From: Pochonia chlamydosporia 170
Taxonomy: Eukaryota > Ascomycota > Sordariomycetes > Hypocreales > Clavicipitaceae
Length of the DNA: 64,000 nt
NCBI RefSeq assembly: GCF_001653235.2
Contig: NC_035790.1
Span: forward strand, 2,914,001-2,978,000
Direction: 5' to 3'
The notes beneath the pieces are model-generated. The model did not search any database. It was not told where the DNA came from and saw only the letters and a program-made list of their open reading frames with translations. Numbering within the stretch: position 1 is the first letter of the stretch; each line of letters begins with the position of its first letter. The translations under genes and the position numbers were made by a program. Shown here one piece after another: positions 45,824 to 59,300 of the stretch.

Positions 45824-46884
45824 GATTGCGGTGTAGATCAGCAGAAAGTGTGCGACTGAGGGGTTCGAGACGTAGACTAAGGCAGCACGTCAGCTCCAGG
45901 ATACAAATAAACCAAGGGAATCGGACGACGAATAATTCCAGCTGAGTATACTAGGTAGGGGAGAATAGTTTCTCTTACATTGAAAGTGCAATAACACAAG
46001 TCCGGCGTTGTGGTGAAAAGAGGCGAGGATGGTGCCAGAAAGTGCCTCCTCAATTTGATGCAGGAAGAGAGATGGGATGGAATGGGAGGGGAGAGCGGAA
46101 ATGTTGAGTGGTACTTAAAAGCTGAGGGACTCCTCCTTTCCTGGGTGGCATGCCATCCATGGAGGGGGGCTCCTGGAGCCCGATGGAGAAAAACACGACA
46201 TCATCATGCTCCAATGGTGGGGTTGGCCGTGAGACGAGAAATGCCTCCACGTGACTAGTTCGCTTCATGTCAGGATTCGCATTCGTGGGAGCCTGGATGT
46301 CTAATACGTGGTAATTTGTGTGGACAACCCAAGCCGGTGATAAAGAATCAATTGGCCCCCTTTACCCAACTCTCGTCGTGTTGATAGTTTGCACACTCCT
46401 GACCAACGTTGTCTGGTGACATGTACTCTCCTGTTTCGTCCCAAGTGGCAAGGGAAATGGGTCCGCCCCTATCTCCTCTGGTGATGACGAATTTCCCCAA
46501 GGCTTCCATTGCTTGCCAATCTCACTTCTGCAGTAGACGAGGTTAGAATGTCGGTGCCTCAAGGCAACTATATTGGCATTTCACTAGACTCATCCCGCTG
46601 ACGCGCCGCCTCATTTTATGGCTTGTTCTTTTTTGTTTTTAATTTCCGATTGTTTTACATGGCCGAGTGCTACTTGCTATTATACAGGAGTCCAAGCTGC
46701 TTGAAAATCTGCTGGGGTATGAAAAGACATGCCGACAAGTAGAGAGGAGATGATACAAATCAACTTGACCCATCCTTTTTTACTCTTCTAGAACACCAAA
46801 TCCATGTCCACCCAAATGGGGAACTTTGTTTTGTACAACGCCTGAAATGGCAACCTCATAGTGTCGAGTTCGTCCACGTTCATC
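45824..46884. other. Intergenic interval, 1.1 kb
   Basis: Upstream region of the cofilin-like gene on its left and 3' flank of HSP60 on its right. No recognisable product in the short frames present. Confidence 0.45.
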
Positions 46885-48790
<1,906 letters not shown>

Positions 48791-49594
48791 CTTGTGTAAA
48801 TTAAAAATGGAAGGGGTATAAAGTACAAGGAGGAAAGGGAGAAGTAATGCAAGATGTAGCTGGCGAGATGCAGCTTTCGTCGGAGGTATGGGGGAGCAAG
48901 GAGAGAGAGAACGGTTGGCAATTGGAGGTGTCGCACCCGCAAAAAAATTGTCACGGACCAGGCTCGGAAAAACCTGTTGCCACGGAATTTTTGGGTGTCT
49001 TGTCTGCCAGGCTACTCTCGGCAAGGCCAACCAAGCTCCAGGCTCCTTCCTGGTCATTTCAATGGAGCACGGCAACGTCCGCCCCATTTTGCTGCACATT
49101 TCAGTGAGGAAGGAGAGACCCAGAGAAGGTTCTGGCCAATTGCCCAAATTGCTCGACCACTGATTCCTCATTGCTCCACATGACATTTTGCCAACTTGAT
49201 TCTTACGATTCCAATCGTCGCGCCTAAAACAGGGCTTCAATTGCATAGTTCTTTTTTAATACTCAAGTGCTGGTTTAAAGCTAAATGACACGGCTGCCTT
49301 GGTTGCCTTCCGGGTTCTCATCGATCTCTCCCTCACTCATCTATAGAAATATGGTACAAAAATGTATGTCGGTAGAGCAACTGGTGACGCCAACGGCCAC
49401 GAATAGTCGTCCCTTTGATCCTACTTTTCGCTAGTCTTAATCGCGTCGTAACCGCCGAGGGTATCGATTTTGCCCGTAGGGTTGAACAGAAATAAATATT
49501 CACAAAAATGCGCAATACATGGCCAGCAGTCGAGTAACACGATTAACGACCTGCCTCGCCCTGGTTCCCCATCATACCCTTTATTGACGGTAAA
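48791..49594. other. HSP60 promoter region, 0.8 kb
   Basis: 5' region of HSP60 and 3' flank of the gene at 49595. Apart from the HSE-like site nothing is recognised. Confidence 0.5.
49125..49132 (-). promoter_or_regulatory. Heat-shock-element-like GAAnnTTC upstream of Hsp60
   Basis: A GAAGGTTC palindromic unit about 335 bp upstream of the HSP60 ATG, with a CCAAT sequence beside it (49136-49140). It fits two inverted nGAAn units of a heat-shock element; three would be stronger, so this is tentative. Confidence 0.35.
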
Positions 49595-51055
49595 TCAAGT
49601 TGGCAAGCATGCCTTGTTGGCATCCGAGTTGGACGAGCCAACGAATGGATCTCCAATTTGCGCGCCGTCATCCGCAGCCGTTCCTGATTCCATTGCTCCC
49701 GTTCCTAGTTCGGCAACAGTTGGTGCGGATCTCTCTCTGCCCTGCTTGATGAGGCTTGGGTCCAGTGTCATGTATGGGTTGAACAGATGATGTGCCACTG
49801 GCATGGGAACGGTCATGGGAAACGGAGCGGTCATGTAGTCGGGATGGTCAAAGCTATGAGCAGGAGAATGCATACTTTGTGACCCGGCTATTGGGCACAT
49901 GAATGCATGGTGCCAGCCCGGGAAGGCGGGCAGCGTGTAGCTGTTCATCTGTCCCTGGGTGTTGGGGGATGGATATCGTTGTTGAGTGGTAGTGGTGCCT
50001 AGTAGTGGGATTTTGGACTCAAGAAAGTCCTCGGGTAGAACAGTCGCCTCGCATAAGCCAGTGCCGTTGCTTGATTCTTGCGACAGATGGCGAACATGCT
50101 TGGGTTCCGTTTCCTAGGCAGCGTAAGTATGGACTTTTCCCATCCTACAACGAGCATCGTTACTTACAAGAGTTTCGCAGCTAAACGGTTGGAGAAGATT
50201 AGGGCTGCGTCCTCGCGTATCCCTCACAACTTCGACAGGAGCAACGAATTGAGGCAAGAAGGCGGCATCATGAGACCCCGTCGAGCCACTAGACGATTTT
50301 GAAGAAGCTCGTCTCATTGGAGTAGGCGACTGATGACGATAGTCCCCCTCTTCTGAACCAGGCGACTGGCTGCCGTGGGAGTCATCGGGTTCCATGAACT
50401 CTTCGTCAAACATGCTGAAGTCTCCCGGGAGGTTGAACTTGGGGTCATCGAGCTTCTCATCAAACTCCACCGGACGGGAAGCTTCAAAGTCATCGCCGTC
50501 AGTGTCGCGACGGACGTACCCGCGTACATTGGTATTGGCATCATTTTGAGCAGCATAGGATCTCTGTGTGGCAGGCGGTACAACATGGCCCTCGGCGAAA
50601 AGCTGACGCCGAAGACGATTAAGGTGCTGGATTACGGCAGCGCCAGACGATCCAGGATGAAGACGATGAGCAATGGCATCCCAGGGAAGCTGGAGTTTAT
50701 GACGGCTACATTCATAATGGATATGCAAGAGGAGCTTCTCTGCCATTCGTGGGCCTACAATCGCTCTCAGCAAGACGTAGAGGAGGAGAAGGATGCACTT
50801 GGGGAAGAACATACGGTTCCACATGATCAAGTTTCGTCCAGCAACGCGTCCATTACCTCTCCGCTGTTGATCTGTCGGTAGGCGGTGCGAGTATCTAGCG
50901 GTTCGAGGTGTCTCAGCCTTACCAGGAGAACCCGAAGCATTCGAAGATGGCGCAAGCGATGCTTCTGCATTTTGGGTTCGCGTGACTGATCTGCGGTCTT
51001 TGGCAGGAGAGCGATTCTTTCCAGCAGTCATTTTTCTGGTGGACGCGGAAACCAT
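49595..51055 (-). CDS. Nuclear-type protein with Myb/SANT-like domain, long variant
   Basis: A 434-residue protein in three exons (50857-51055, 50168-50754, 49595-50113). Exon 1 encodes a basic Ser/Arg/Lys-rich start. Residues about 69-125 form a helical domain, MAEKLLLHIHYECSRHKLQL then PWDAIAHRLHPGSSGAAVIQ and HLNRLRRQL, which has the same layout as the small Myb/SANT-like proteins to its right: a first helix, a W-[DNST]-x-[IV]-A helix and a final Q/H-x-[LF]-x-R-[LR] helix. An acidic region (FDEEFMEPDDSHGS) and a Pro/Met/His-rich C terminus follow. Intron 1 is 102 nt, a multiple of three, and has no internal stop, so it can be missed; donor GTAATG, a pyrimidine tract and acceptor TTGTAG support it. 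Probably a DNA-binding regulator; no named family is recognised with certainty. Confidence 0.75.
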
Positions 51056-51980
51056 TGTGAATATGCAAAGGGAATTGGAAACGAAGAATCCTGTGAATCG
51101 CTTGTTTGTCAGCAAGAGGTTTCGTCCGGTGACGGCAGGCCGAGGGTAGATGAGATGGAAGGTAAACCGGCCGCGGAATAAAACAAAAAGTGAGGGACAG
51201 CTCACAAGAAAGTGAAGAAACAAACATTCACGACCAAGCTTGTTGGCAAGAAATCTGGAGGAAGGTCGGTAGATGAGCAGTGAATATCGGTTTGTGTGAC
51301 CCAGCACGGAGCAAGCGAGCGTTGCAGAGGTGGCTCCTAGAGATGGGTTACAACACAAAATTGCCGAGGGTTTTTGAACTTTACCCTGCTGGGTGCGTAA
51401 ACATCAGACGAAATTGGGCGAGTCGTGAGGAAACAAGAATGAGAGGCGTGCTCAATCATGTGCGTGGTCCTGGCAACGGTTCCCAAACTGTTAGCAACTG
51501 GTGGGAAACAGGAGTTGCCAGGCTGCTGCAGCTGGCAGTCAGTTGCAAACTGAAGGCGAATGAATGGACCTCATTGTCTGGTCTGTTGATCCCCAGCCAC
51601 GCAAAAGATGAAGGACTCTCTCACTTGGCTCTGATGTCGTCTGATATCTAGCCTCATCTAATGTTGCATTTAGGAGCTCCAGACAACCTAGATGAAGCTG
51701 CTGCCGCGTCGTCAACGTATCCTTGCACCATTTTGTATAGCAACGATAGTTCTTTGTCTATATTACTTACAAACCTAGTTGCAACATGTCTCACGTCTCG
51801 TCCGCTTAGCTCAGAGATTGACAAGAGAGCATCACCATCACAATCTGCAAGAGCATTTATTTCAGAGAAACTATATTCCACTGTTCTTACTACCTATAGC
51901 CACATTATCGGCTTCATAACCCAGTCCACTGTCCATCCCGTCGTCAAACCCTGACTCATAATGACAGCCCACCACACTTC
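51056..51980. other. Intergenic interval, 0.9 kb
   Basis: Upstream of the long Myb-like gene and 3' flank of the next array member. Short frames only. Confidence 0.45.
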
Positions 51981-52562
51981 TTAAACCTCATAGTCATCAG
52001 AAAGGGGGGGATCTACACTCAGTCAGCACACACATATCAACACGAATCCAAACGAAAACGTACCAGAAACATCAGACGCCGAGTCCTCTTCTTTCTTGAC
52101 ACCTTTCTTATTATCCTCAGCTGAGCCATCGTCATCATCGTCCACCTCCTCCTCCTTCTTCACCCCCTTGCCAGCTTTACCCTTAGCCTTCTTGGTAGAG
52201 GCAAGAGAACGGGCCGCGGCGGCCTTGCGCTTGACAGGCGTGACCTGAGGAGTAGGGATGGGCCCAGCGTCGGAAGCTTTCACGGGAGACTTGGTGCCAG
52301 TAACACCATTCGCTTTGAGCATGCGCTCATATCGCTTTTGCCTATGGCGTGTGAGCTCGAGTGTATGAAGTTGGGGGAACGACTTACGCTGCGGCCTTGC
52401 TGACGATGCCGAGCTCTTCAGCAACAGCGGCAAAGTCAGGCTGTGGTTGTTAGTTGGGTGGTGTGTAGTAGAGAATGAGAGGCTTACACGGCCGTTGTTG
52501 GTGTTTCCAATACAGGAGACGAGGAATTTGACCTGCTCTGCGGGATCTTGATTGCCGGGCAT
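51981..52562 (-). CDS. Array member 1: small Myb/SANT-like protein with acidic tail
   Basis: A 145-residue protein in four exons (52488-52562, 52388-52440, 52064-52341, 51981-52012). Residues 6-56 form the helical domain: AEQVKFLVSCIGNTNNG, then DFAAVAEELGIVSKAAAQ and KRYERMLKANGV. The usual helix-2 tryptophan is phenylalanine here. The middle is Lys/Ala/Pro-rich (VKRKAAAARSLASTKKAKGK) and the end strongly acidic (EEEVDDDDDGSAED). The second intron is phase 2, directly before the last helix, exactly as in the plus-strand members. A final 32-nt exon encodes DPPLSDDYEV. Likely nuclear, with a basic DNA-contacting part and an acidic tail; the target is unknown. Confidence 0.78.
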
Positions 52563-53156
52563 GATGGCGGATTTGGATTATTGTTGGGTGCAAGAGTTTG
52601 AATGGTAATTAGGTAGTTGTGCCGGATGGTGTTGACAGATGGTGTTGATTAGACTTGGCAGAGGAGACGGAACTCAGGATGGAGAATAGTGAGGACGTGA
52701 CACAGAATTGCAGTTGTCCGAAGAAACATAAGGAACTGTTTGTTTTCCTCTCCTTAATGTGGACGGCTGGGCAACGAAGAGGGTGAAGAGAAAGTGAGCG
52801 ATGCCATGTGGTTGTGGATACGGTGCGAGTGGAAGCAAGCAATACACGAATGATTTGGCAAATCAATACTTGTTTTTGAAATGAAAAGTTGACAGCTGGC
52901 AAGGTACCGCTCCTTGGGAGTCCCTGAGAAGTACTCATGGCCGTTGTTCAAAATGTGTGAAACATCTCACATCAGACACAGGATCAATGTCATCGAAATG
53001 GCCGTATTCAGCTCGATCACTATTCGTAACTATCCCCCACAACCCAATCGTATACCATGGCCAGTCCATAAGACTCGTAGGAAATTCAAATACGCCATTA
53101 TCGGCCTCGATTCTCAGAAGCAATCCCCATCCCCATCAGTAAAAAAAACCAATTCC
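52563..53156. other. Intergenic interval, 0.6 kb
   Basis: Spacer between array members 1 and 2, holding the promoter of member 1. No further feature. Confidence 0.45.
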
Positions 53157-53597
53157 TCAAATCTCCTCGTCTTCATCCTCCTTAACATCCTCATCGTAAC
53201 CTCCATCCCCATGCCCAATCAGATCAACATCATCATCGTCCACAGCATCCTCATCCTCCTTCTTCGCCTTCTTAGTAGGCGTCTTGGGAGCCCGTTTAGT
53301 CACCTTGCCATCCCCTGATGGCCCCGTGGCACCATTCTTGGCTGCCTTGCGAGGACTTCCAGCGCCAGGGGCAGTCTGGTCGCGCCAGCCATGACGAACA
53401 GACATCTGGCGGAAACGCTCTTTGGCACACTTGGCATCTTTGAGGCCGAGGTCAGTTGCCACGCTGTCCCAGTTTGCGTCGGGCTTCTGCGTCATGTTGT
53501 CGAAGACAGCTTTGATGAAGCGCAGTTCGTTGTCGGTGAGGCCCTGTGGCGCTTCTCCGTCGCCGGTGGTGGGAGTGGTTTTGGCTTTGCGAGGCAT
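53157..53597 (-). CDS. Array member 2: small Myb/SANT-like protein with acidic tail, intronless
   Basis: A 146-residue, single-exon protein. Residues 20-71 carry the domain: LTDNELRFIKAVFDNMTQ, then NWDSVATDLGLKDAKCAKE and RFRQMSVRHGW. The helix-2 W-[DT]-[SA]-V-A motif is complete. A basic PRKAAKNGATG/KKAKKED region and an Asp/Glu-rich end (DEDVKEDEDEEI) follow. It lacks the introns seen in the other members, which suggests intron loss or retroposed origin; its place in the head-to-tail row favours simple intron loss. Length is nearly the same as members 1, 3 and 7. Probably nuclear; function not known. Confidence 0.78.
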   Translation of the reverse strand: MPRKAKTTPTTGDGEAPQGLTDNELRFIKAVFDNMTQKPDANWDSVATDLGLKDAKCAKERFRQMSVRHGWRDQTAPGAGSPRKAAKNGATGPSGDGKVTKRAPKTPTKKAKKEDEDAVDDDDVDLIGHGDGGYDEDVKEDEDEEI

Positions 53598-54163
53598 CTT
53601 CCTGGTGGTTGTTAGTATGTTGGATGAGGGATGGGATGACGAACATACGGTGCTTGGAAATTGGATTTATGAGGACTAAGTTCGTGATGTAAGCTGTCTT
53701 TTGTTCAAATGAAGAGCATGTATGCGAGTGGTTGGGAAGATGTTGAAAAGTAGTTACTATTTCTCGAGAGGAGGTTTTAAATGTTGGTGGTAAAGTGGTT
53801 GGGTATTCAGGTGAGAGAGAAGTGAGGAAATGTGAGTTGAGCTGAAGTGTCGACCATGAGGTCTATTGTATGGTCTTCTTGATTGGAAACAAATTCTCAT
53901 TATTCCTTGTCACATCCAAGGTCAACAATACCGCAATTCATGTACAAGCAATTTCTCCAACAACTCGGAACCATACGTTCAGCCGTCCGTCACTCACCAC
54001 TTACACATCAAACACGATATCTCAAATCATATTCACTCAAAAAAAGCGTAGTCATCATCAATATGCAGCATCTAGCCTCCCATAGTCTCAAATACCAAAC
54101 CTCTCGAGCACCATCCCAGCAAACCAGCATCCCCAACGTCCAGCAACAAACCCATCTCCCCAA
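53598..54163. other. Intergenic interval, 0.6 kb
   Basis: Spacer between array members 2 and 3, with a pyrimidine/CA-rich stretch on its right. Nothing else seen. Confidence 0.45.
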
Positions 54164-54678
54164 CTAAAAAGGATCCTCCGGGTCCTCTTCCAAAAACGAC
54201 TCAACCTCAGCATCCAAATCCGCATCAGGATTCTCATCCTTCACACCCACCATCGTCTCATCATCGTCCTCCGCATCATCACACTCCTCCTTGACAGTCT
54301 TGGCCCTCCGACCCTTGGTCCCCGCTCGGCCACCACTCTTCGTAACCTTGGTAGGCGTGCCAGCAGATGTTCTCTTCGTAGGCGTACGAACAGGAGCCGG
54401 ACTGTCCGTGTTGGTAGTTATGCCCAGTTTGCGCTTGACCTGGCCGAAGCGGACCTGCGCTCATTAGCATTTGCTGCAACATGCAGAAACCAGTTACTTT
54501 GCATCCTGAGTGACAGGCCGTGTAAACTTACCTTGGCGACATTAGCGTTCTTGAAGCCCTGCTCTGCGGCCACGGCGGTCCAATCAATGTCCGCCTTGTT
54601 ACGGGTATGTTTGACAATGGCGAAGAAGAACATGGCCTCGGAGGCGGTGGGCTCTTTCTTCTTGGGGGTGTCGGCCAT
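54164..54678 (-). CDS. Array member 3: small Myb/SANT-like protein with acidic tail
   Basis: A 145-residue protein in two exons (54532-54678, 54164-54454). Residues 11-61 hold the domain: TASEAMFFFAIVKHTRNK, then IDWTAVAAEQGFKNANVAK and, after the intron, VRFGQVKRKLGI. The middle has TPTKRTSAGTPTKVTKSGGR, reminiscent of AT-hook or histone-H1-like basic linkers. The tail is acidic (EECDDAEDDDETMVG) and ends in EDPEDPF. The intron is at nearly the same domain position as in other members but in phase 0, one or two residues displaced, perhaps by junction sliding. Likely a nuclear DNA-binding or chromatin protein; unproven. Confidence 0.8.
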
Positions 54679-55540
54679 CGTGACTGCCGATGTTAGCAAG
54701 GTAAACAGGGTCAAAGATCCTTTACCAACCTTCCTGGGGAGTCTGGTTGTTTGAGAATATATGAAGAGGAGTAAGAATTTGGAAGTGCTAGTAAGATGTT
54801 TTGGATGGTAGAAGCCTTTAAGTGGTGGCTGTATAGCTTGGCTTTGTGAGATGTTTTTGAGAAAAGGGTAAATTTCACAAGTTGTGGGTGGGAGGGATCA
54901 AAATGAGAGTTAAATGGGTATGAGATATAGGTGAGGGCCTTTATTGTCGGGCTGCAACGGAAAAAAAAGGAGTGAAAGTCGAAGTGAATCGAAAGTGAGC
55001 TGTGCATGTATGGACCTGGTGACGCCGGCTGCAAGGAGACAATTTGCAGCCAAACGGGTAACCTGTGCCTTGATTGGATCAGCCTATTGTTCTGTCGTTT
55101 ATTCCCTGCAATGAAAGCCATCTTCTTAAGACGGCTGAGTTTCTATTCTGACCTGGTGGTAAGGCGAAGGCAGGCATAGGAAGGGAGAATATCGACGGCC
55201 AGCAAACGCGAATGTGTTCCCTACTACCACTGCCCATCAATTGAAATCACACTCAATGTGACAAAATGACATTTGTTAACGTAGCTTTTTATTGTATAAA
55301 GATACTCGTCGAGAATATCAGCTCAGTGCGAACTATTAGTATACAATTTGTAAAACCCTCCGTCCCATATCGAAGCGATTAGCCACTGGTTGTGAATCCG
55401 TTCATCTTCCATGTCGTCTTCAATATATTCATGTCATTAAGTCATCAAACAAGCAAAAGAAAATGTTCTACCATGCGCCATTATTTTTTGTATACAAAAC
55501 CACGTCATCCATCCTGGAATCGGCTGTTTCCATGGGGTTA
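54679..55540. other. Intergenic interval, 0.9 kb
   Basis: Promoter of member 3 with CT-rich leader, and 3' flank of member 4. No domain in the frames present. Confidence 0.45.
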
Positions 55541-56341
55541 TCAAAACAGCTGAGGGTCATGAAATCGCTCGTCCCATTCCTGGCCACAGCCTATCAACGA
55601 TTGAGTAGCGCTGAGGTCGGAGGCATCTTGGCTTTGGAACTCTGCAGATCCAGCGCTATAACTGCTCAGGTCATAGGCAGCTTCAAATGCTGAGAATGCA
55701 GGAGAGTTTGTGAGACTGCCTGCATCTGTGAATAGATCTGAGTTGCCATCCATCATGGATGCAAAGGCGTTGGAGTCTCTGTGTCGTCCCTTTTCTATGG
55801 CAGCAGGATGGACAGACATCATGTCGTCGCTGCAAGGTGTGAGGAATCGAGCGCTGAAGTCGTCGTGGTCTCCGAGATACGGAGATGGAAGTGAAGCAGG
55901 CGAGTACTTTGGACGGGCATGTTAGTTTCGACTCGCTCAACTGGACATATTCCTCAAACGTACCTGAGCGAGAGATGAAAGGCTCACACCAGATTCTGAC
56001 TTGATAATGGCATCCTTCTTGGAGTATTCTCTCTTGGACGACTTGGACACTCGGTCCTTTTCGCCATGGCGTCCACGTTTTTGGGGTTCGTGGCCGGTGA
56101 CGGTGGCTCTGAAGCGAGAATATCTCATTCTTGCGGCATGTCCGTTCGTGATGGGTTGCAGAAGAACAGGGTCTTGAGCGACTTGATTCCAGTCAATCTT
56201 GACTGACTGTCAGCATATGCGTCACACATGAAGAGAGTGGTCTCGTTGGAAGCGGAACAAAGGACTAACATCTTTGAGGTTTTTTTGCTTCAGGATGGCG
56301 AAAAGGAAGCGTGCCATGGCATTATCACTGTTGGGAGACAT
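55541..56341 (-). CDS. Array member 4: Myb/SANT-like protein with longer tail
   Basis: A 223-residue protein in three exons (56270-56341, 55964-56197, 55541-55906). The domain occupies about residues 1-65: MSPNSDNAMARFLFAILKQ, then after intron 1 IDWNQVAQDPVLLQP and AARMRYSRFRATVTG. A basic KDRVSKSSKREYSKKD patch follows. Unlike members 1-3 the tail is Ser/Asp/Phe-rich (FTDAGSLTNSPAFSAFEAAY) rather than a plain acidic run, which could be an activation domain. Its end reads ERFHDPQLF. It is the outermost minus-strand member, facing member 5 across the 3.6-kb central interval. Confidence 0.75.
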
Positions 56342-59300
56342 TTTGGACAAGGTGCAATCGAAGAGAGGTTGCGAGGATGTGAATATGGTTGATTTGTATT
56401 GAGTGATAGAAGAAGCCGCCGATGAGGGTCAGGATGGCAAGGGACGAAAGAGGGAGAAGCAAGGCCAGGCTGAAGAGGGCTAGAAGTTGATATAACCACT
56501 CATGAACTGGCACCAGGCAACTTGGGACGCCTCAGCAGTTTGCAGCAGGCACACAAACTCAAAGGCTGTGGAGACCAAGGAGGCAAGGCGACAGAAATGA
56601 GTCAAGTTGATAGTTTGACGGCGCTAAAGGACTTGTTCGAGGAGGAATTGTCGCAGAGTAGAGATTGGCCAAGTGTGGTAGGATGGGTTAATGCAACAAA
56701 GAGCTTGATATTCCGGCCGAGACAATGTGCTGAGTAGATCTGATGCTAAGATCTTGTGTGGGTGGAGATGAAGTTGAAGAAGAAGCTTTCACAAGTATGT
56801 CATACCTTGCGTGGACAAAGGCTCAAGGACGACGAATGGTCTTACGAATGATGATGAGTTTAGAGGAGAAGATGAAAGTTCTGGCCTTGGGGGACAAGAT
56901 TGGATTTAAAAAGGCATCGATCTCAGGCAAAAACAGCTCGAGTGGGCACATCTATTCTGATCAAAGGAAAAGGGCTGACCAGGGGTGTGAAGGGGGGTGT
57001 GAATGATGATGAAGACCGACATGGACTTGGACTTGGGTATGGACTTGGATATGGGGATGCAAGAATCCAGGAACCGACGCAAACGCCAGGCAATGATCCA
57101 ATGCCATGACGCTGCTGGGGCATCTGGGCTCGAATCGGCATTCGAAATTGAAATGATTAGTGTGAGATGTGCTTCCCAAGCGCATGGTTGCCTGGTGCTA
57201 CAGCCATTTGGGGGTGACAGGGCTGGGCCTCGAGACCCGAGTTTGGGATGGGAGTTGGATACAGTGTTAGAAATGTCTGGTGAGGAAACGCAGACGATGG
57301 AGATGTTTGGGTCTGGTGTGGCATGGAAGGAAGGGAGGGTGGGGAACATTGAAAGCAAACCAGACAGCAAGAGGAGAGAGCAGAGCGGAAGGCTGCACCA
57401 ACTTAGCCGGCCAAGCCTGGTATGGTCTGGTGGCAACATTGGAACTGTCAAGTGAGTTAGCGATAACCAGTGAGAGCCAGCGCCGTCACAGCGCGTTAAG
57501 TGCATGCAGCAGCGCTATTGGGGCCCCTGTCTGCGCGCCCCCGCTCCGCTGATGCTTAACCTGGGTCCACCGAAACCACCTGGCCGGCCGCATATTTGAT
57601 CATGTTTGCCCATCAGCCACCGCCAAACCGCCTACCCGTAGACAAGCGATGGCCAAAAATTGCAATAATCAGGTTGTCGTTCAAAGAGACAAAAAATACC
57701 CATCGCGCAGCAGCATTTCAATTGAAGAAAAGTCAGCAAAGTCTCTACCTTCAATCCAGTCCCGTCGTCTTTGCTACCGCAGCAACAGGCAGCATGCCCC
57801 GAAACTGAATGGCGCCGTCGCACAATCCCGCTCCAAGCCATCAATCATGGTCGCAAAACCACACACCTCAACATTACTGCCATCGCAATCGCAATCAAGC
57901 GACTGCAAATCCCACGACAGGGATGAACTTTTTTGGCATGGAGTGAAACCCCGTGTGACTCATCGTTTAGTATCCAAAATAATAAATCAAAAGAAATGCT
58001 GAGGGGGGTGTGAGCTGCGATATCCTTGGAGGTGCTTTCATTCCGTCAGCCCCGGCAGAACCCCATCATGATGCACCTGCGCTAAACTTGCGCACCCAAC
58101 TTGTTCGCCCTCCACAGTCTTGCCACGAGGAGCTTTCATTACCAGGCTTTTGTTTGCGCTTGATAAAGACAGGCCTCTATCAAATAGATGCAGCGCAAAC
58201 TACTGGTAGCAATTGCTCGGTTTCCAAGCCGAGGGAATCGGCCGATAGACTATGTCATCCGTGGTAGTTCAACTCATCAAGCAACCTCCCAACGTCACAG
58301 TGTCGGAATTCCAATGGGGACCGTCTGTGAAACTCTGTTCTCATTTTTCCATCATTCGCCAAGGGATACGTCGGCTCACAAGTGGGAAAGGGGCCCCAGC
58401 ACACGCCCATCACGCATCACACCGATGTTTGCGTCTTGGTCTGGGTGGTCTGGCTGAGGCAGCGACGGCGTCATGTCAAAAGAGGGGCTGACGCAGCAAA
58501 TCATCACCATGGTGGAAGAGATGCGAAAAATTGTATCTTGGCTTCCAGAAAGACTTGAAAGACGGGGAAAATTTGCGCACGTATAAACAAGACATCCGAA
58601 AACCATTGAAAGCCGTTTTAATTGCCTTTACGGTCGTGCAGCGGCTCTGTTCTCAATTTGCGTCTTGGAGGGGATGGGGTGAAGTGGTCGGGAGACGCGA
58701 CGGGGGGCGCGAACTTTTGCACCATCGCTGGCCACAGTTCCACGTCCAAGGAGCGAACTCACGTGAGGAGCTAAAATGAAGGTACGTACCTGTCTTTGAC
58801 CACAGACCCTCCACAGTTCGTTCGGCTCTCCTCGCGTCGTTCCTTGTTGTCGTCGGGTCTCACAACCTCGTCCCTCCATGTCGTTGAGGTGATGACTCTG
58901 AGCTTGGGAGTTTGGCGCCAGAGTCGCTCGCACTCGCACTTCTCTCCCCTCCGAGCCCCTTCAAAGTTTACTCTTTGGCACCTTGCCCAACCCTTGACTG
59001 ACTAATCGCTGGGCATTGGACAATCATTCCTCCGTATTGCATCGTATCTTACACCGCCACATGGAGCCACTTGACGTCGGTGGTCAAGCGTCACATTTGT
59101 CATCTGCATCGGCACTCACATCCAGGCGAATGGAATTATTCATTGGTTGATGACGGAGTGACTGCACGGATGGTTGGTGCATGAGACTGTCGCGACTCTG
59201 GGTTTGCAACGTCAAGGAGGTTGGATGAGCATATCGCATTCTGTAGGTTTACATGGTATAGGGTGGCAATATTTTGTGACCATGTCAACTGAGATTCTCT

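Noticed and set aside
56906..57505. 199-codon minus-strand frame in the central interval
   Set aside because: Low-complexity Ser/Pro/Leu composition with no Myb-like helix pattern; composition artefact of a CT-rich leader.
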